From positions 1 through 42,443 of IMG/VR virus record IMGVR_UViG_3300013004_006200: DNA of 42,443 nt; one strand, written 5' to 3'. The notes under the pieces were generated by a model. It saw nothing but the letters and a program-made list of their open reading frames with translations, was not told the origin of the DNA and ran no database searches. How positions within the stretch are numbered: position 1 is the first letter of the stretch; each line of letters begins with the position of its first letter. This document shows positions 1 through 8,500 of the stretch, one piece after another. This DNA comes from a virus. A program made the translations under genes and the position numbers.

Positions 1-126
1 ACCATTACCATAGTTCTACACTTAACACAATACATTTTGTGTGTATTCGCTGCGTCAGATAAATCAGAACTCATTTTATATTTTCTCCCTTGTAGATTTC
101 ATAGAATTTTGTACAAGTACCTTTAT

Positions 127-474
127 ATGCCACGATATGAATTTGTTTGTAATTGTCAAAATGAACCTAAAACTTTTGTAATTTCACTTTCATTTAGTGA
201 TTACAAAGCAGAAATTCCTTGTCCTTGTGGAGATGGAACTGCAAAAAGAGTTTTCAATTCCTTTAATATTCAAGAAGGATTATCTGCAAAAGAAAAACAA
301 TTTGGAACTACAACGAAAAGAAAGCAAATGGCAGACTTTGTTAAAGACCAAAAAAATGTGAGAAAACAATCTTATGACCCAAATTCAAGAGAATCTCAAT
401 CAAATGAATTGTGGACTGGAAAAGAGGGGCTAGATGGCATAACTTCATTGCCAATAGAGAGAAAAAAGGATTAA
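127..474 (+). CDS. Small FmdB-like zinc-ribbon protein
   Basis: The 115-residue protein opens with MPRYEFVCNC and carries a second pair CPCG near residues 32-35, giving four cysteines (8, 10, 32, 34) in the arrangement of FmdB-type putative regulatory zinc ribbons. The rest is charged and low in hydrophobics (Lys, Gln, Asp, Asn rich), probably disordered. I chose the ATG at 127 because the zinc-ribbon fold normally begins right at MPxYEF; the frame stays open upstream to a TTG near 37, but that stretch has no domain-like character. The next gene starts 1 nt after the stop, so the two are co-transcribed. In phage genomes such small ribbons often sit near terminase, portal or neck genes. The function is unknown; zinc binding is inferred from cysteine spacing only. 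Confidence 0.7.
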   Translation: MPRYEFVCNCQNEPKTFVISLSFSDYKAEIPCPCGDGTAKRVFNSFNIQEGLSAKEKQFGTTTKRKQMADFVKDQKNVRKQSYDPNSRESQSNELWTGKEGLDGITSLPIERKKD

Positions 475-475
475 T

Positions 476-1249
476 ATGGAAGAAAATTTAGAACCAGAAT
501 CATTTATCGTTCAAAATGTAACAATGGGTCCTCATTATGTGAGTGACATTAGACTTAATTTTGGGCCACTTGAAGCGATTGATTTAACATGGGAAGATCC
601 AAAAACAATCAAAGCAAGTAAAGATCTTAGAAGTTCCATCAGAATGGGTTTACTAAGAAAGATTAGCCCTGAACAGTTTGATTCTATTGAAGAAAAAGCA
701 GCAATCAGAGGCAAGAAAGAACTTCTTAGGCAACAAAATGCAAATAATCTCAGAACAGTAGATGTTGATGGTAAGCAGTTAGAAGTTGAAACAATTGATG
801 CAGAAAAAGCATATCGTAAAGAAGGCGAAGTGTCAACAGTAGGATATGCAAATGATTCATTATCTTATGCAACTGCATTTGATATTGCACAAACACAAGC
901 ACAACTTCGGGGTGATGAACTAACTGTTGAAGAATTTGCAGAACAAGTTAATAATAATGCAAATTTGGTTCAAAACTTGCTAAGACAACAAAAAAATCTC
1001 AATGAAAATTCTTCAACTTCAGGAGATGAGAGAAGAGGAAAAGCATTCGTTGCTCAAGCATCAGAAAATGCAACAGACGGGACTTCAGTAAGACAAGTTA
1101 ATATGACTAACTACAATAGAGATAGAGTTGTTGCTGGTGGAGACATGAATTTTCTTGATATGCCAGATGATGATGGAATTGCAGACTCTATTGATCTAGA
1201 AAATGAAATTGACCTTGAAAGCGACAAGGGCTCAATCAGAAGAGTTTAG
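476..1249 (+). CDS. Hypothetical phage protein, acidic C-terminus
   Basis: I do not recognise this 257-residue protein. It has a mixed N-terminal part with a motif like PLEAIDLTWEDP around residues 31-42, a Gln/Asn-rich helical middle (residues about 130-175) and a strongly acidic C-terminal tail (Asp/Glu runs, residues about 225-250). There is no signal peptide and no membrane segment. It follows the zinc-ribbon gene by 1 nt and is followed by a clear intrinsic terminator, so it closes a transcription unit. The acidic, Asn/Gln-rich composition fits a virion-associated or scaffold-like protein, but that is a guess from composition and neighbourhood. Confidence 0.6.
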   Translation: MEENLEPESFIVQNVTMGPHYVSDIRLNFGPLEAIDLTWEDPKTIKASKDLRSSIRMGLLRKISPEQFDSIEEKAAIRGKKELLRQQNANNLRTVDVDGKQLEVETIDAEKAYRKEGEVSTVGYANDSLSYATAFDIAQTQAQLRGDELTVEEFAEQVNNNANLVQNLLRQQKNLNENSSTSGDERRGKAFVAQASENATDGTSVRQVNMTNYNRDRVVAGGDMNFLDMPDDDGIADSIDLENEIDLESDKGSIRRV

Positions 1250-1271
1250 AAAAACTTAGTATGACTTGATT

Positions 1272-1302
1272 AAGGCTATCTTGTCGATAGCCTTATTTTT
1301 TT
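1272..1302 (+). terminator. Rho-independent terminator
   Basis: A perfect 9-bp stem (AAGGCTATC / GATAGCCTT) with a 5-nt loop TTGTC is followed by ATTTTTTT. It sits 22 nt after the stop of the preceding gene. The ribosome binding site of the next gene (GGAG at 1303-1306) directly abuts the T-run. Confidence 0.92.
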
Positions 1303-1311
1303 GGAGAAAAT

Positions 1312-2421
1312 ATGTCAGACGAAATACAATCAATGTCCTATACTCAAAGCGCTTTAGTATATTACAACACAGCAACAACAACGCCAGGTATTTTTATTGA
1401 ATGGGAAAGATCTGGAGCAAATGGGGTAGCATTTTACAAGATTCAAAAATCTGACCAATTTGATGGTACATACACAACAATAGAGACTGTTCCTTTTCCA
1501 ATCAATGAAGGATGGGACTCAAATGGAGTTCCTACTAGTTACTACAGAATTCAAGAAGTTGATACAAATGGGACAGTCTTAAATATAAGTTCACCATTTT
1601 TAGGCGATGAACTATTGATAAAATCAAGCATCAGATATGAGCTTGAACATTTGCTCAACGTAGCAATATATGATGAAGAAGCAGTTTTTAGAAAAAACAG
1701 ATCCATAGCCACAGTAGCATTTCCTTATTGGAATTATTTTCCAAGACCAGATGTAAGAATTAGTGGACCTTCTAATGAAGGCGACAGAGATCCAATGATT
1801 CAACTATCTGAAACAGATCCTATTTATACCACGATAAATGACACTTTTGATCCAATAATTAAAAACAGAGATGGCTATGAATCTCCTTTATCAGGCGGAA
1901 ACAACTATCCAAACGGATTGAGATACAAATGCGATTACAAAGGAAACATTTATTTCATTAGTACAAATGGAGACCCAGTTTCTATAAACTCATATGACAA
2001 TGTGTTAGTTTCGTATAGTATCAAGATGTTCACAAATGATCACATAAACAATGCACTTTATATGGCATTGCAGCAAATAAATGCTCAACCAGGTGCATCA
2101 AAATATCAAAATGTAATTTCAACACCGTTTTTCTATGAACCAGCAATTGTTTATGGTGCAGTTTATTATCTTTTGAGAAGTCTCTTGATAAGTTTGACAA
2201 ATAGACAACGCAGATTATTAGTTGAAGATCCTGATGCTCAGTTTACAGATCAACTTAGACAAACAGCAACTATGTACAAAGAAGACTTTGACAAGATGTT
2301 AGAAAAACTTCCAATTGCTACATACCCAGGTGTTAGGTCTGTTGTTGTTCCAGAATACAACATGCCAGGAGGAAGAAGTAGATTCTTCAGATACATTTGG
2401 AATATTGGTACTGGAGGATAG
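1312..2421 (+). CDS. Virion structural protein with N-terminal FnIII-like domain
   Basis: The 369-residue protein begins with a fibronectin-III/Ig-like stretch (residues about 25-85): an FIEWERSG strand, FYKIQKSDQFDGTY, then YYRIQEVDTNG, the usual W...Y/FxIxxS...YxV pattern of FnIII repeats. The remainder (about 95-369) has no recognised domain; its C-terminal half is helical and ends in an Arg/aromatic-rich segment. The start has a good Shine-Dalgarno (GGAG, 5 nt upstream) and lies just after a terminator, so a new transcript must start nearby or read through. FnIII domains are common on phage capsid, neck and tail proteins. The position next to the connector block suggests a neck or head-tail interface protein, which is inferred. 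Confidence 0.6.
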   Translation: MSDEIQSMSYTQSALVYYNTATTTPGIFIEWERSGANGVAFYKIQKSDQFDGTYTTIETVPFPINEGWDSNGVPTSYYRIQEVDTNGTVLNISSPFLGDELLIKSSIRYELEHLLNVAIYDEEAVFRKNRSIATVAFPYWNYFPRPDVRISGPSNEGDRDPMIQLSETDPIYTTINDTFDPIIKNRDGYESPLSGGNNYPNGLRYKCDYKGNIYFISTNGDPVSINSYDNVLVSYSIKMFTNDHINNALYMALQQINAQPGASKYQNVISTPFFYEPAIVYGAVYYLLRSLLISLTNRQRRLLVEDPDAQFTDQLRQTATMYKEDFDKMLEKLPIATYPGVRSVVVPEYNMPGGRSRFFRYIWNIGTGG

Positions 2422-2574
2422 ATTATTCTTCCAAATTTTGCAATTTAAATTTAAATAATTTATTAAATTGTTAAATTCAATTTAATTACTTTAAATTTAA
2501 CATTAATATATATAATTATACTTCCCTTAATTAATGGGTGTAAGATAACGGACTAAATGTAAGGAACAAGAAAA
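2422..2574 (+). promoter_or_regulatory. AT-rich intergenic region with nested inverted repeats
   Basis: This 153-bp non-coding gap is almost pure A+T. It contains an interrupted inverted repeat CAATTTAA (2441-2448) / TTAAATTG (2463-2470), a near-perfect palindrome TTAAATT-C-AATTTAA at 2471-2485, and another TTAAATTTAA at 2491-2500. A TATAATTATA stretch lies near 2511-2520 and a possible -10 (TAAGAT, 2541-2546) about 28 nt before the next start. It probably holds the promoter and operator for the following genes; which hexamer is used cannot be decided by eye. Confidence 0.45.
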
Positions 2575-3012
2575 ATGAATAAAGTGATTAAGCTTCTTGA
2601 GAATATCAAGACCAGGGTTGCACAAGTGGACCCAGCATTAGCTGGAAGAATAGACGATGCTATTATTCCGGAAGATCCTATGGAACCGATGGGACCTATG
2701 GAATCTGAAGAGCCAATGTTCAACCCAATGATAAACACAACGGAAACCCCAAAAATAGAGTCATTTGCAAGACCAAGGCCTAGTGTGGCTCTAAAGACTG
2801 AAGACGGTACAGTGCACAGTTTTGCAGTGGAAATTAAGGCCAAACACAGCGGCCCAATACCAGACACTCAACTAATGTCAAAAATACTTCAGGCTGTTGA
2901 AAGTCATTCCGACAATGTTTCTGAGTATGCAAGTGGTGATGAGCCTGGAAATTCTTTTGAAGTTGTAAGTTTTAAATACGAAAGAAGAGACGACAAAAAG
3001 AACGCAAAGTAG
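2575..3012 (+). CDS. Hypothetical protein with Met/Pro/Glu-rich linker
   Basis: The 145-residue protein has a short helical N-terminus (residues 1-28), a low-complexity linker rich in Met, Pro and Glu (about 30-62, PMEPMGPMESEEP type), and a globular-looking C-terminal part (about 70-140) ending in a Lys/Arg/Asp cluster. The start is supported by AAGGAA 9 nt upstream. It has no membrane segment and I recognise no family. It follows the AT-rich regulatory gap and its TAG stop is directly followed by a -10 element for the next gene. Short Pro/Met linkers are seen in phage scaffold-like and virion-associated proteins, but no function can be assigned. Confidence 0.6.
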   Translation: MNKVIKLLENIKTRVAQVDPALAGRIDDAIIPEDPMEPMGPMESEEPMFNPMINTTETPKIESFARPRPSVALKTEDGTVHSFAVEIKAKHSGPIPDTQLMSKILQAVESHSDNVSEYASGDEPGNSFEVVSFKYERRDDKKNAK

Positions 3013-3018
3013 TATAAT
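3013..3018 (+). promoter_or_regulatory. -10 element for a leaderless transcript
   Basis: A perfect TATAAT lies exactly 6 nt before the ATG at 3025, which would put +1 on the A of the start codon. No Shine-Dalgarno is present between hexamer and ATG and no convincing -35 is visible. Six other genes in this window show the same TATAAT-N6-ATG geometry. Confidence 0.6.
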
Positions 3019-3024
3019 TTTCTT

Positions 3025-3579
3025 ATGGACGAAGAACAAATCAAATCCCTAAGAGCATCATTCACAAACCCATTTCGAGAAGATATGCCTAAACCAAAGG
3101 TAAATAAGTTTGGGCATACAGTTCTTGGGGACGAAAGGGTAATGCAAGACCAAGAAATTGACCTGAAAATCGATGAATTTGGCGCAGTTAGTGCTGAACC
3201 CAAGCGTAGCGTCTTCGACAGTCCAGAATTCAAAAAATGGGCAGAAAAAAGGCCTCTCTCTGAAAGTTTTGAACCTGAAGAGCAGTACGAGTCAAATTCT
3301 CTCGTAGAAGAAGAAAAATTAAATATCTCACCAAATAATGTTAACTTTGAAGCATTGATAAATGAACTTGATGAAATGGATGGTACTGCTGAACGTAAGC
3401 AAGCTGAAGAACAATTGTTTAAGAATTGCTTGAACAAAGACTGCATGTACAATCTTCCCAAAGATGCTAAATTTTGTTTAAAATGTGGCACCGCTCAAAT
3501 GCCGAAATTTTGCACTGAATGCGGATATAGTTTCCCTGGAATGGAAAAGTTCTGCCCAGACTGTGGAAATAAAAGATAA
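3025..3579 (+). CDS. Double zinc-ribbon protein
   Basis: The 184-residue protein has a long polar, probably disordered N-terminal region (1-125) rich in Glu, Lys and Pro, then a C-terminal double zinc ribbon. Cysteine pairs lie at 135/140, 151/154, 163/166 and 177/180, of the form CxxxxC, CLKCG, CTECG and CPDCG, typical of DZR/zinc-ribbon pairs. Zinc binding is expected from the motif; the partner (protein or nucleic acid) is unknown. The gene has a -10 hexamer 6 nt before its ATG and no Shine-Dalgarno, so it may be translated from a leaderless mRNA. With the FmdB-like protein at the left edge it is the second small cysteine-ribbon protein in the head/neck block. Confidence 0.7.
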   Translation: MDEEQIKSLRASFTNPFREDMPKPKVNKFGHTVLGDERVMQDQEIDLKIDEFGAVSAEPKRSVFDSPEFKKWAEKRPLSESFEPEEQYESNSLVEEEKLNISPNNVNFEALINELDEMDGTAERKQAEEQLFKNCLNKDCMYNLPKDAKFCLKCGTAQMPKFCTECGYSFPGMEKFCPDCGNKR

Positions 3580-3616
3580 TCAAGGAACAAAAAGGTTTAC
3601 TTGAGAAAAATCTATT

Positions 3617-4294
3617 ATGTCTCCTTGGTACAAAACTGCTAAAGAATGTGTTGCTATTCGTAAAAATGTTTTACGAGTAGATCTTTGCATATTCATCGAC
3701 AAAGAAGAACAGTTTGCAAATGTAGATTATTTAGATTCAACCATAAAATCTATTCTTACATCAGCAATCATTAATGGGCTTGACATAGTAGGAATACTTT
3801 CAGCAGATGATCCTTCTGTCGGATTAAAAGCACAGCAAATGTCTATTGAACAAAAAATGGATATTGCTGTCGTTCCTGGTCAAACGTATATTTGTAGGGA
3901 TAAAGAGTCTCTCTTCATATACAGGCTCACAAAACCAATGCCAAAAAATCTCACCATTGATAAAGCGTGTGAGTATGCACACAAGCAAGGTGGATTTGTA
4001 ATGGCAACAAATGTAACAAAAGCAATCGGGCAAAAAATCAATAGATTGCAAGGAAGTTTGTATGCACCTGATGCGGTAGAAGTTTTTAACGCACAAGTTG
4101 GTGGATACAGAGATATCGATATAGATTTTCCAAGATTTGTTTCATCCGGGGCAACTTCAGCAAATGAGTTAGAAAAAACTAACGTTTTTACACTCATTGA
4201 GAGGAAAAATGCCGTAAAAATGGGATTTATTCACGAAGAGCAAGGTATCGATTATGAACCAAAATATCTCAATCCTCAATCTGGAGAAGTATAA
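3617..4294 (+). CDS. PHP-fold-like protein lacking metal ligands
   Basis: The 225-residue sequence follows the strand/helix order of PHP-domain phosphoesterases. It has VDLCIFID (21-28) where PHP proteins have DLHxHT, NGLDIVGILSADD (53-65) where they have GLDxxAITDH, AVVPGQTY (84-91) where they have xIPGxEx, and GGFVMATN (125-132) where they have GGxxxxAHP, followed by DAVEVFNAQ (152-160). In every case the metal-binding His, Asp or Glu is replaced (Cys/Phe for HxH, Thr for Glu, Asn for His). The fold may be kept and catalysis lost. The gene sits between the zinc-ribbon gene and the connector, overlapping the latter by 1 nt, so a structural or assembly role is plausible. The fold call rests on pattern matching by eye. 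Confidence 0.5.
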   Translation: MSPWYKTAKECVAIRKNVLRVDLCIFIDKEEQFANVDYLDSTIKSILTSAIINGLDIVGILSADDPSVGLKAQQMSIEQKMDIAVVPGQTYICRDKESLFIYRLTKPMPKNLTIDKACEYAHKQGGFVMATNVTKAIGQKINRLQGSLYAPDAVEVFNAQVGGYRDIDIDFPRFVSSGATSANELEKTNVFTLIERKNAVKMGFIHEEQGIDYEPKYLNPQSGEV

Positions 4295-4788
4295 TGCCTA
4301 GATCTTATTGTTCAGTAAGTGACGTGAAACAATATTTGCCGCCTAACGTTGTAACAGAAGGCGATAATCCTGTGCCTAATTTTAGAAATCCTACTCCTGA
4401 GTCTGCGTCTAATATAAATATTGATTTCTTTATTCAACAAGCTTCTGCAGATATTGATGCTAGTTTGGCAACAATTTATGATGTCCCGCTTAAACAAGTA
4501 AATATGGGTGGAGATGTATCTTACCCTCATCCAGTTCCAGTTATATGTGCAATCTTAGCAGCACAAATGTTTTATATGCAAGCATTACAAGGTTCAGATC
4601 AACAATATTCCGAAGCTCAAAAAGTTAGGTTTGATTTTGCACAAAACCAAATTGTTCGTATTCAAAATGGTGAGATTAGATTATTTGGACAAAGAAATCT
4701 TAGAGGTGACAGATTCGTTAGGTCTACGCTGAGAGGTATTTCTATAAATCCTACTGAAGGCAAAAGATCCAAGGGTCAAAATCAATAG
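4294..4788 (+). CDS. Head-tail connector, Mu gp36 / DUF1320 family
   Basis: The 164-residue protein shows the order of DUF1320 (Mu gp36-like) connectors. It starts RSYCSVSDVKQYLP (like YATxxDLxxxFG), has a central helix FFIQQASADIDASLATIYDVPL (Asp/Ala-rich, ending in the conserved Pro-Leu), a long helical stretch after VPVICAILAAQMFY, and ends IQNGEIRLFGQ, corresponding to the family's IxxGxIxL. These proteins form the ring joining the portal to the tail. The ATG overlaps the preceding stop by 1 nt and is preceded by GGAG in the upstream coding region. It anchors the left part of the window as the neck module. The C-terminal extension after residue 130 is basic and probably flexible. Confidence 0.8.
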   Translation: MPRSYCSVSDVKQYLPPNVVTEGDNPVPNFRNPTPESASNINIDFFIQQASADIDASLATIYDVPLKQVNMGGDVSYPHPVPVICAILAAQMFYMQALQGSDQQYSEAQKVRFDFAQNQIVRIQNGEIRLFGQRNLRGDRFVRSTLRGISINPTEGKRSKGQNQ

Positions 4789-4798
4789 GTGACATATT

Positions 4799-5575
4799 AT
4801 GCTTGAAAAAGTTTATGATACCTTGCGTGGTATTTTATATCACGAGTTACCTAAAAATGCTAAAAACCAATTAGTTATTTTTGATAGACCTGTCACCGGA
4901 TTTTATATTGGCGAGCAAGCAGTAAAGCCTAATGGAATTTCTTTCACTTTTAAAGGCTCAAGTTCACCACTGAAAGATATTGCTTTTGGACTTCAAGAAT
5001 TTGAACACTCATTGACCATTGATATTTCTGTTGGTGCAGACAATATTGAAACAACGGAAAGAGTCACTCAAGAAGCAACAAGAATAGTATTGTCTGTTCT
5101 TAGAAAGCATAGAAGGATGTGGATTGTTGACACTTGTCCAATTTGCAACAAGTTTACATTAAATCCTCAGCACTTTACAGTTGATCACAACAATATATTG
5201 TCTACTTATGTTACAACTGTAACTAATGAGTTTAACAATTTATGGAGTGACACACACGATCCTGATATATCTGCTCCTTCTCTGCCAGCATCAGGTTTAG
5301 CGGCTGAAGCATTTATCAGAATGTACAATGATGTTGGCGCAGGAGTGACTGTAACAAACTTAGGAACTACTGCAAGAAACAACATCTTAAGAATGAGAAC
5401 TGATAATGTTGAACCAGTCAGAATGCTTTATGATGTAATGTGCAATGATATTAAATCATCTGATGATGCTACCAACAGACAACTTTTTAGAAATGGAACT
5501 ATTACAATAAGGGCTAAAGAACTTGTCAGGCAACTTTATTTCGGCCCAGATAATGTTCCAACAACTGCATATTAA
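4799..5575 (+). CDS. Putative neck / tail-completion protein
   Basis: The 258-residue protein starts with a helix (LEKVYDTLRGILYHEL) and a beta-rich segment with EFEHSLTIDISVGADN (about 68-83), then a helix ending in LRKHRRMW. This order resembles tail-completion (gp17/Mu gp37-like) proteins, and the position directly after the DUF1320 connector fits. A CPICNKF motif (about 114-120) gives one cysteine pair but no second pair is evident. The start has AGGTG 7 nt upstream and the gene follows the connector by 10 nt. The last third has no recognisable family features. The assignment is by position and general pattern, not by a diagnostic motif. Confidence 0.55.
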   Translation: MLEKVYDTLRGILYHELPKNAKNQLVIFDRPVTGFYIGEQAVKPNGISFTFKGSSSPLKDIAFGLQEFEHSLTIDISVGADNIETTERVTQEATRIVLSVLRKHRRMWIVDTCPICNKFTLNPQHFTVDHNNILSTYVTTVTNEFNNLWSDTHDPDISAPSLPASGLAAEAFIRMYNDVGAGVTVTNLGTTARNNILRMRTDNVEPVRMLYDVMCNDIKSSDDATNRQLFRNGTITIRAKELVRQLYFGPDNVPTTAY

Positions 5576-5578
5576 AAA

Positions 5579-8500
5579 ATGAGTCAAGTTAAAAGAAAAG
5601 GACTTAAGTTCATAATAGATCAAATCGGAAAAGCCAAGTATATCTATAAAAATTTGGTTGGTGATTTGACTGTGAATAGAGGTTTGTTCTTGGACTATGA
5701 AGCAATTGTTCCTAAAATCAAAGGTTCAACAATCTTTCATGACTACGATTTGGCTGGTAAAACTTTAACAGGTTCAGTAACAACTCCGTATCAAGTTTAC
5801 AACTCCAATGAAAATATATCTTTTGGCTTTCAAGGTGGAGAGTATTCTGTAGATTCCAAGATTGCAGGTTTTGCAAATACTGGAAATTGGACTCCAGAAT
5901 ATCACAATCCTCCAACAACTGAAGGATGGGGAGTTTATGACTACAACGCTTGGTCATCTTTTTTACCACCTTATAATTCTGCTGGAGTTGCAAACACTTC
6001 TTATATAATTTATAATATTAACTCTGAACCTGGAACTGGACAATCTAGGGCAAACTATACCTACCCAGTAAGATACACAGGAACTGGATATACTCAGGTT
6101 AATTTATTTAATTCTTCAAGATGGATTTCGTTAAAAAATACAACCGGGTCCTCTAGTTTCGATGAAGCAAGAATTATTATTCCAAAATCTTACTTTGATA
6201 ATTGCTTGCATATTGATCCAAGAACAAATACACCTAAAGATTTTGCGATATACTCTCACCAGTTCCTTATTACGCAAGGTATTGGTTCAACATTTTCTTT
6301 AGGCGGTTCAATGTCAGGTATTGCTTTGACATTGATGCCATACAGTATACAAGAGTCCAATAGCACTGGAAGTACAACTGCAAGAATAAGAGACAACTAT
6401 CTTATTAAAGTTAAGACTCCAACAACTTGGCCCAATAATTATTGGTTGCATTTTGGTTTTTATTGGGAATCGTATGATTTGTTTTTCAAAAATTCTTTAC
6501 CCACATACACTTCCGGCACAGCAACAACTTTCAATAGTTCAACACTAGATTCTTCTTGGTATATATTCCCAAGAAAAACATATTTTCAAAAAGATATTAC
6601 GAACTATTTGACATTTGATAAAACTGGTGTAAATGACAATAAAGTATATTTGTTTTCACAAAATAAAACTAATAATAAACTTTATGATGGAGATAATCCT
6701 TACACATTGTCTCCTTTTAGATATGTATATCCTGAAACAATAGACAAGGCTTCAACTGGCGATACCAATTCATTAAGTAATTTTTATTCCTTGAGAAAAG
6801 ATGAATTTATACCATTAGTTATCACTTCAACTAACATTATTTCTGGTAATGAATTTGAAGATGGTGACAATGAAATATTTTTATTTTTTGGAAAGCCTAT
6901 GTCTAGTACAATGGCTCCATCAAATTGGAGTGAGTTTAATAATTACCCAGACATAGATCAACAATACAATGTAATTGCTAAGTTAATATTAACTTACCCA
7001 TCATTGTCAACATCCGGGACAATTAAGAAAGTAAGTAATACATCTTATAATATTAATAATGCATCAATCGTTTATATCGAAAGAAAAGCCAATAACTTCG
7101 CTGTGCCTTCTCTTGGAGACACAGATTTTATAAATTTTAGTTTGCAAGAAATTTTAGCATTTACACAATTTACAAGAAATACAGATTTTCTTCAATACTT
7201 TGATTCTCTGATGTCAAAATTAATTGTGCCATTTTCTAATTTCAAATCAAGAGGCTCACAAAATATTACAAGCTTAAGCCCAAATAATCTTCAGTTATTG
7301 CACAATCTTTTGAAATACCCTAATACTGACTTACTTAGAAGCAATAATGATTTTATTAGTTGTTTTGGAACAATAAGCATTAATGGTGGAACTGATGTAG
7401 TTATTGGTAGAAATACAAGTTTTTTAACCCAATTAAGTGTCGGCGACTATCTTTACAGCAATGACGGAACAGTCCTTTATGGAATAGTTTCAAGCATAAA
7501 CAGCAACACATATTTAGTTTTGCAAAGTCAATATAAAAAGACAGTTTCAGATATTAACTTTAAGATAAAAAATAGTATCGAAACATTAGAACCAGGATTT
7601 ATAGAGTTAGATATTCCAGGAGTCAATTCAATATCTGACTTAGGTATAAAGGCTCCAACAACAAACTTTTTTGAGTACTCTAATGACGGTATTTATATAA
7701 ATAATCAACAACTTAATACAAATACAGAATTTGAAGTTTATCAAAAGAATAAATTTCTTGAAAATATTACAAACCATTTAGATTCTGGTAACAAGTTAGT
7801 TAAAGATTATTCTTTGTCTATTAAATTTAGCGATACAAATCAAAACTTTATTATCAAAAATCTTTTCTTAAATTCAAGTAAATATTTATTAACAGATCAA
7901 GAATATCTTCAAAGAATAAATAAAAAATTATCTTTAGATGGTTATTTCAAAAAAGGCTCTTCGCAAGAACAAAAAGACGCTGCACAAGGCACTTTGAACA
8001 GCATTGATCTTTATAGACTATTTGGCAATTCAGCAATCATAGCAGATTTGCAAATGGGAGAAAATCGCAATATTGCAATGAAGCAAGTTGCCCCAGTTGA
8101 TAGTACCAAAATCTCTAAAACAGACTTTGTAAACGACTTGAAGTCCACAAATCCATCTATTACACAAACTCAAATTGACAATAGCGTTGCAGAATATGAG
8201 TTAACTAAGTCATTCTATTCTTCAGACACTTCATCAATTCCAAATTTATTTAATGGAATAGACGAAGTAGGCGTAACTGTTTCAGATTACAATTCTGGAG
8301 AACCTTACTGGTTCTCAAATATTGAAAAAGTTTTAGGTGGTGTAGGAGATACAAAGTTCTATACCCCTAAAAACATAGACGATTTACGTTCAGATTCATT
8401 CCTTGTTTGTGTATCAGGCTATGGCACAGCCGATAATTCTGTGAACTCAATTGAAAATGTCTTGAAACAACAAATGCAAGTTGAAAACTCAGTTGGTATC

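Noticed and set aside
25-46. Inverted repeat ACACAA / TTGTGT near the left edge
   Set aside because: A 6-bp stem without any supporting motif; likely chance in AT-rich DNA.
37-126. Upstream extension of the first gene (TTG start near 37)
   Set aside because: The FmdB-like fold begins at the ATG at 127; the extra 30 residues are unlike the family.
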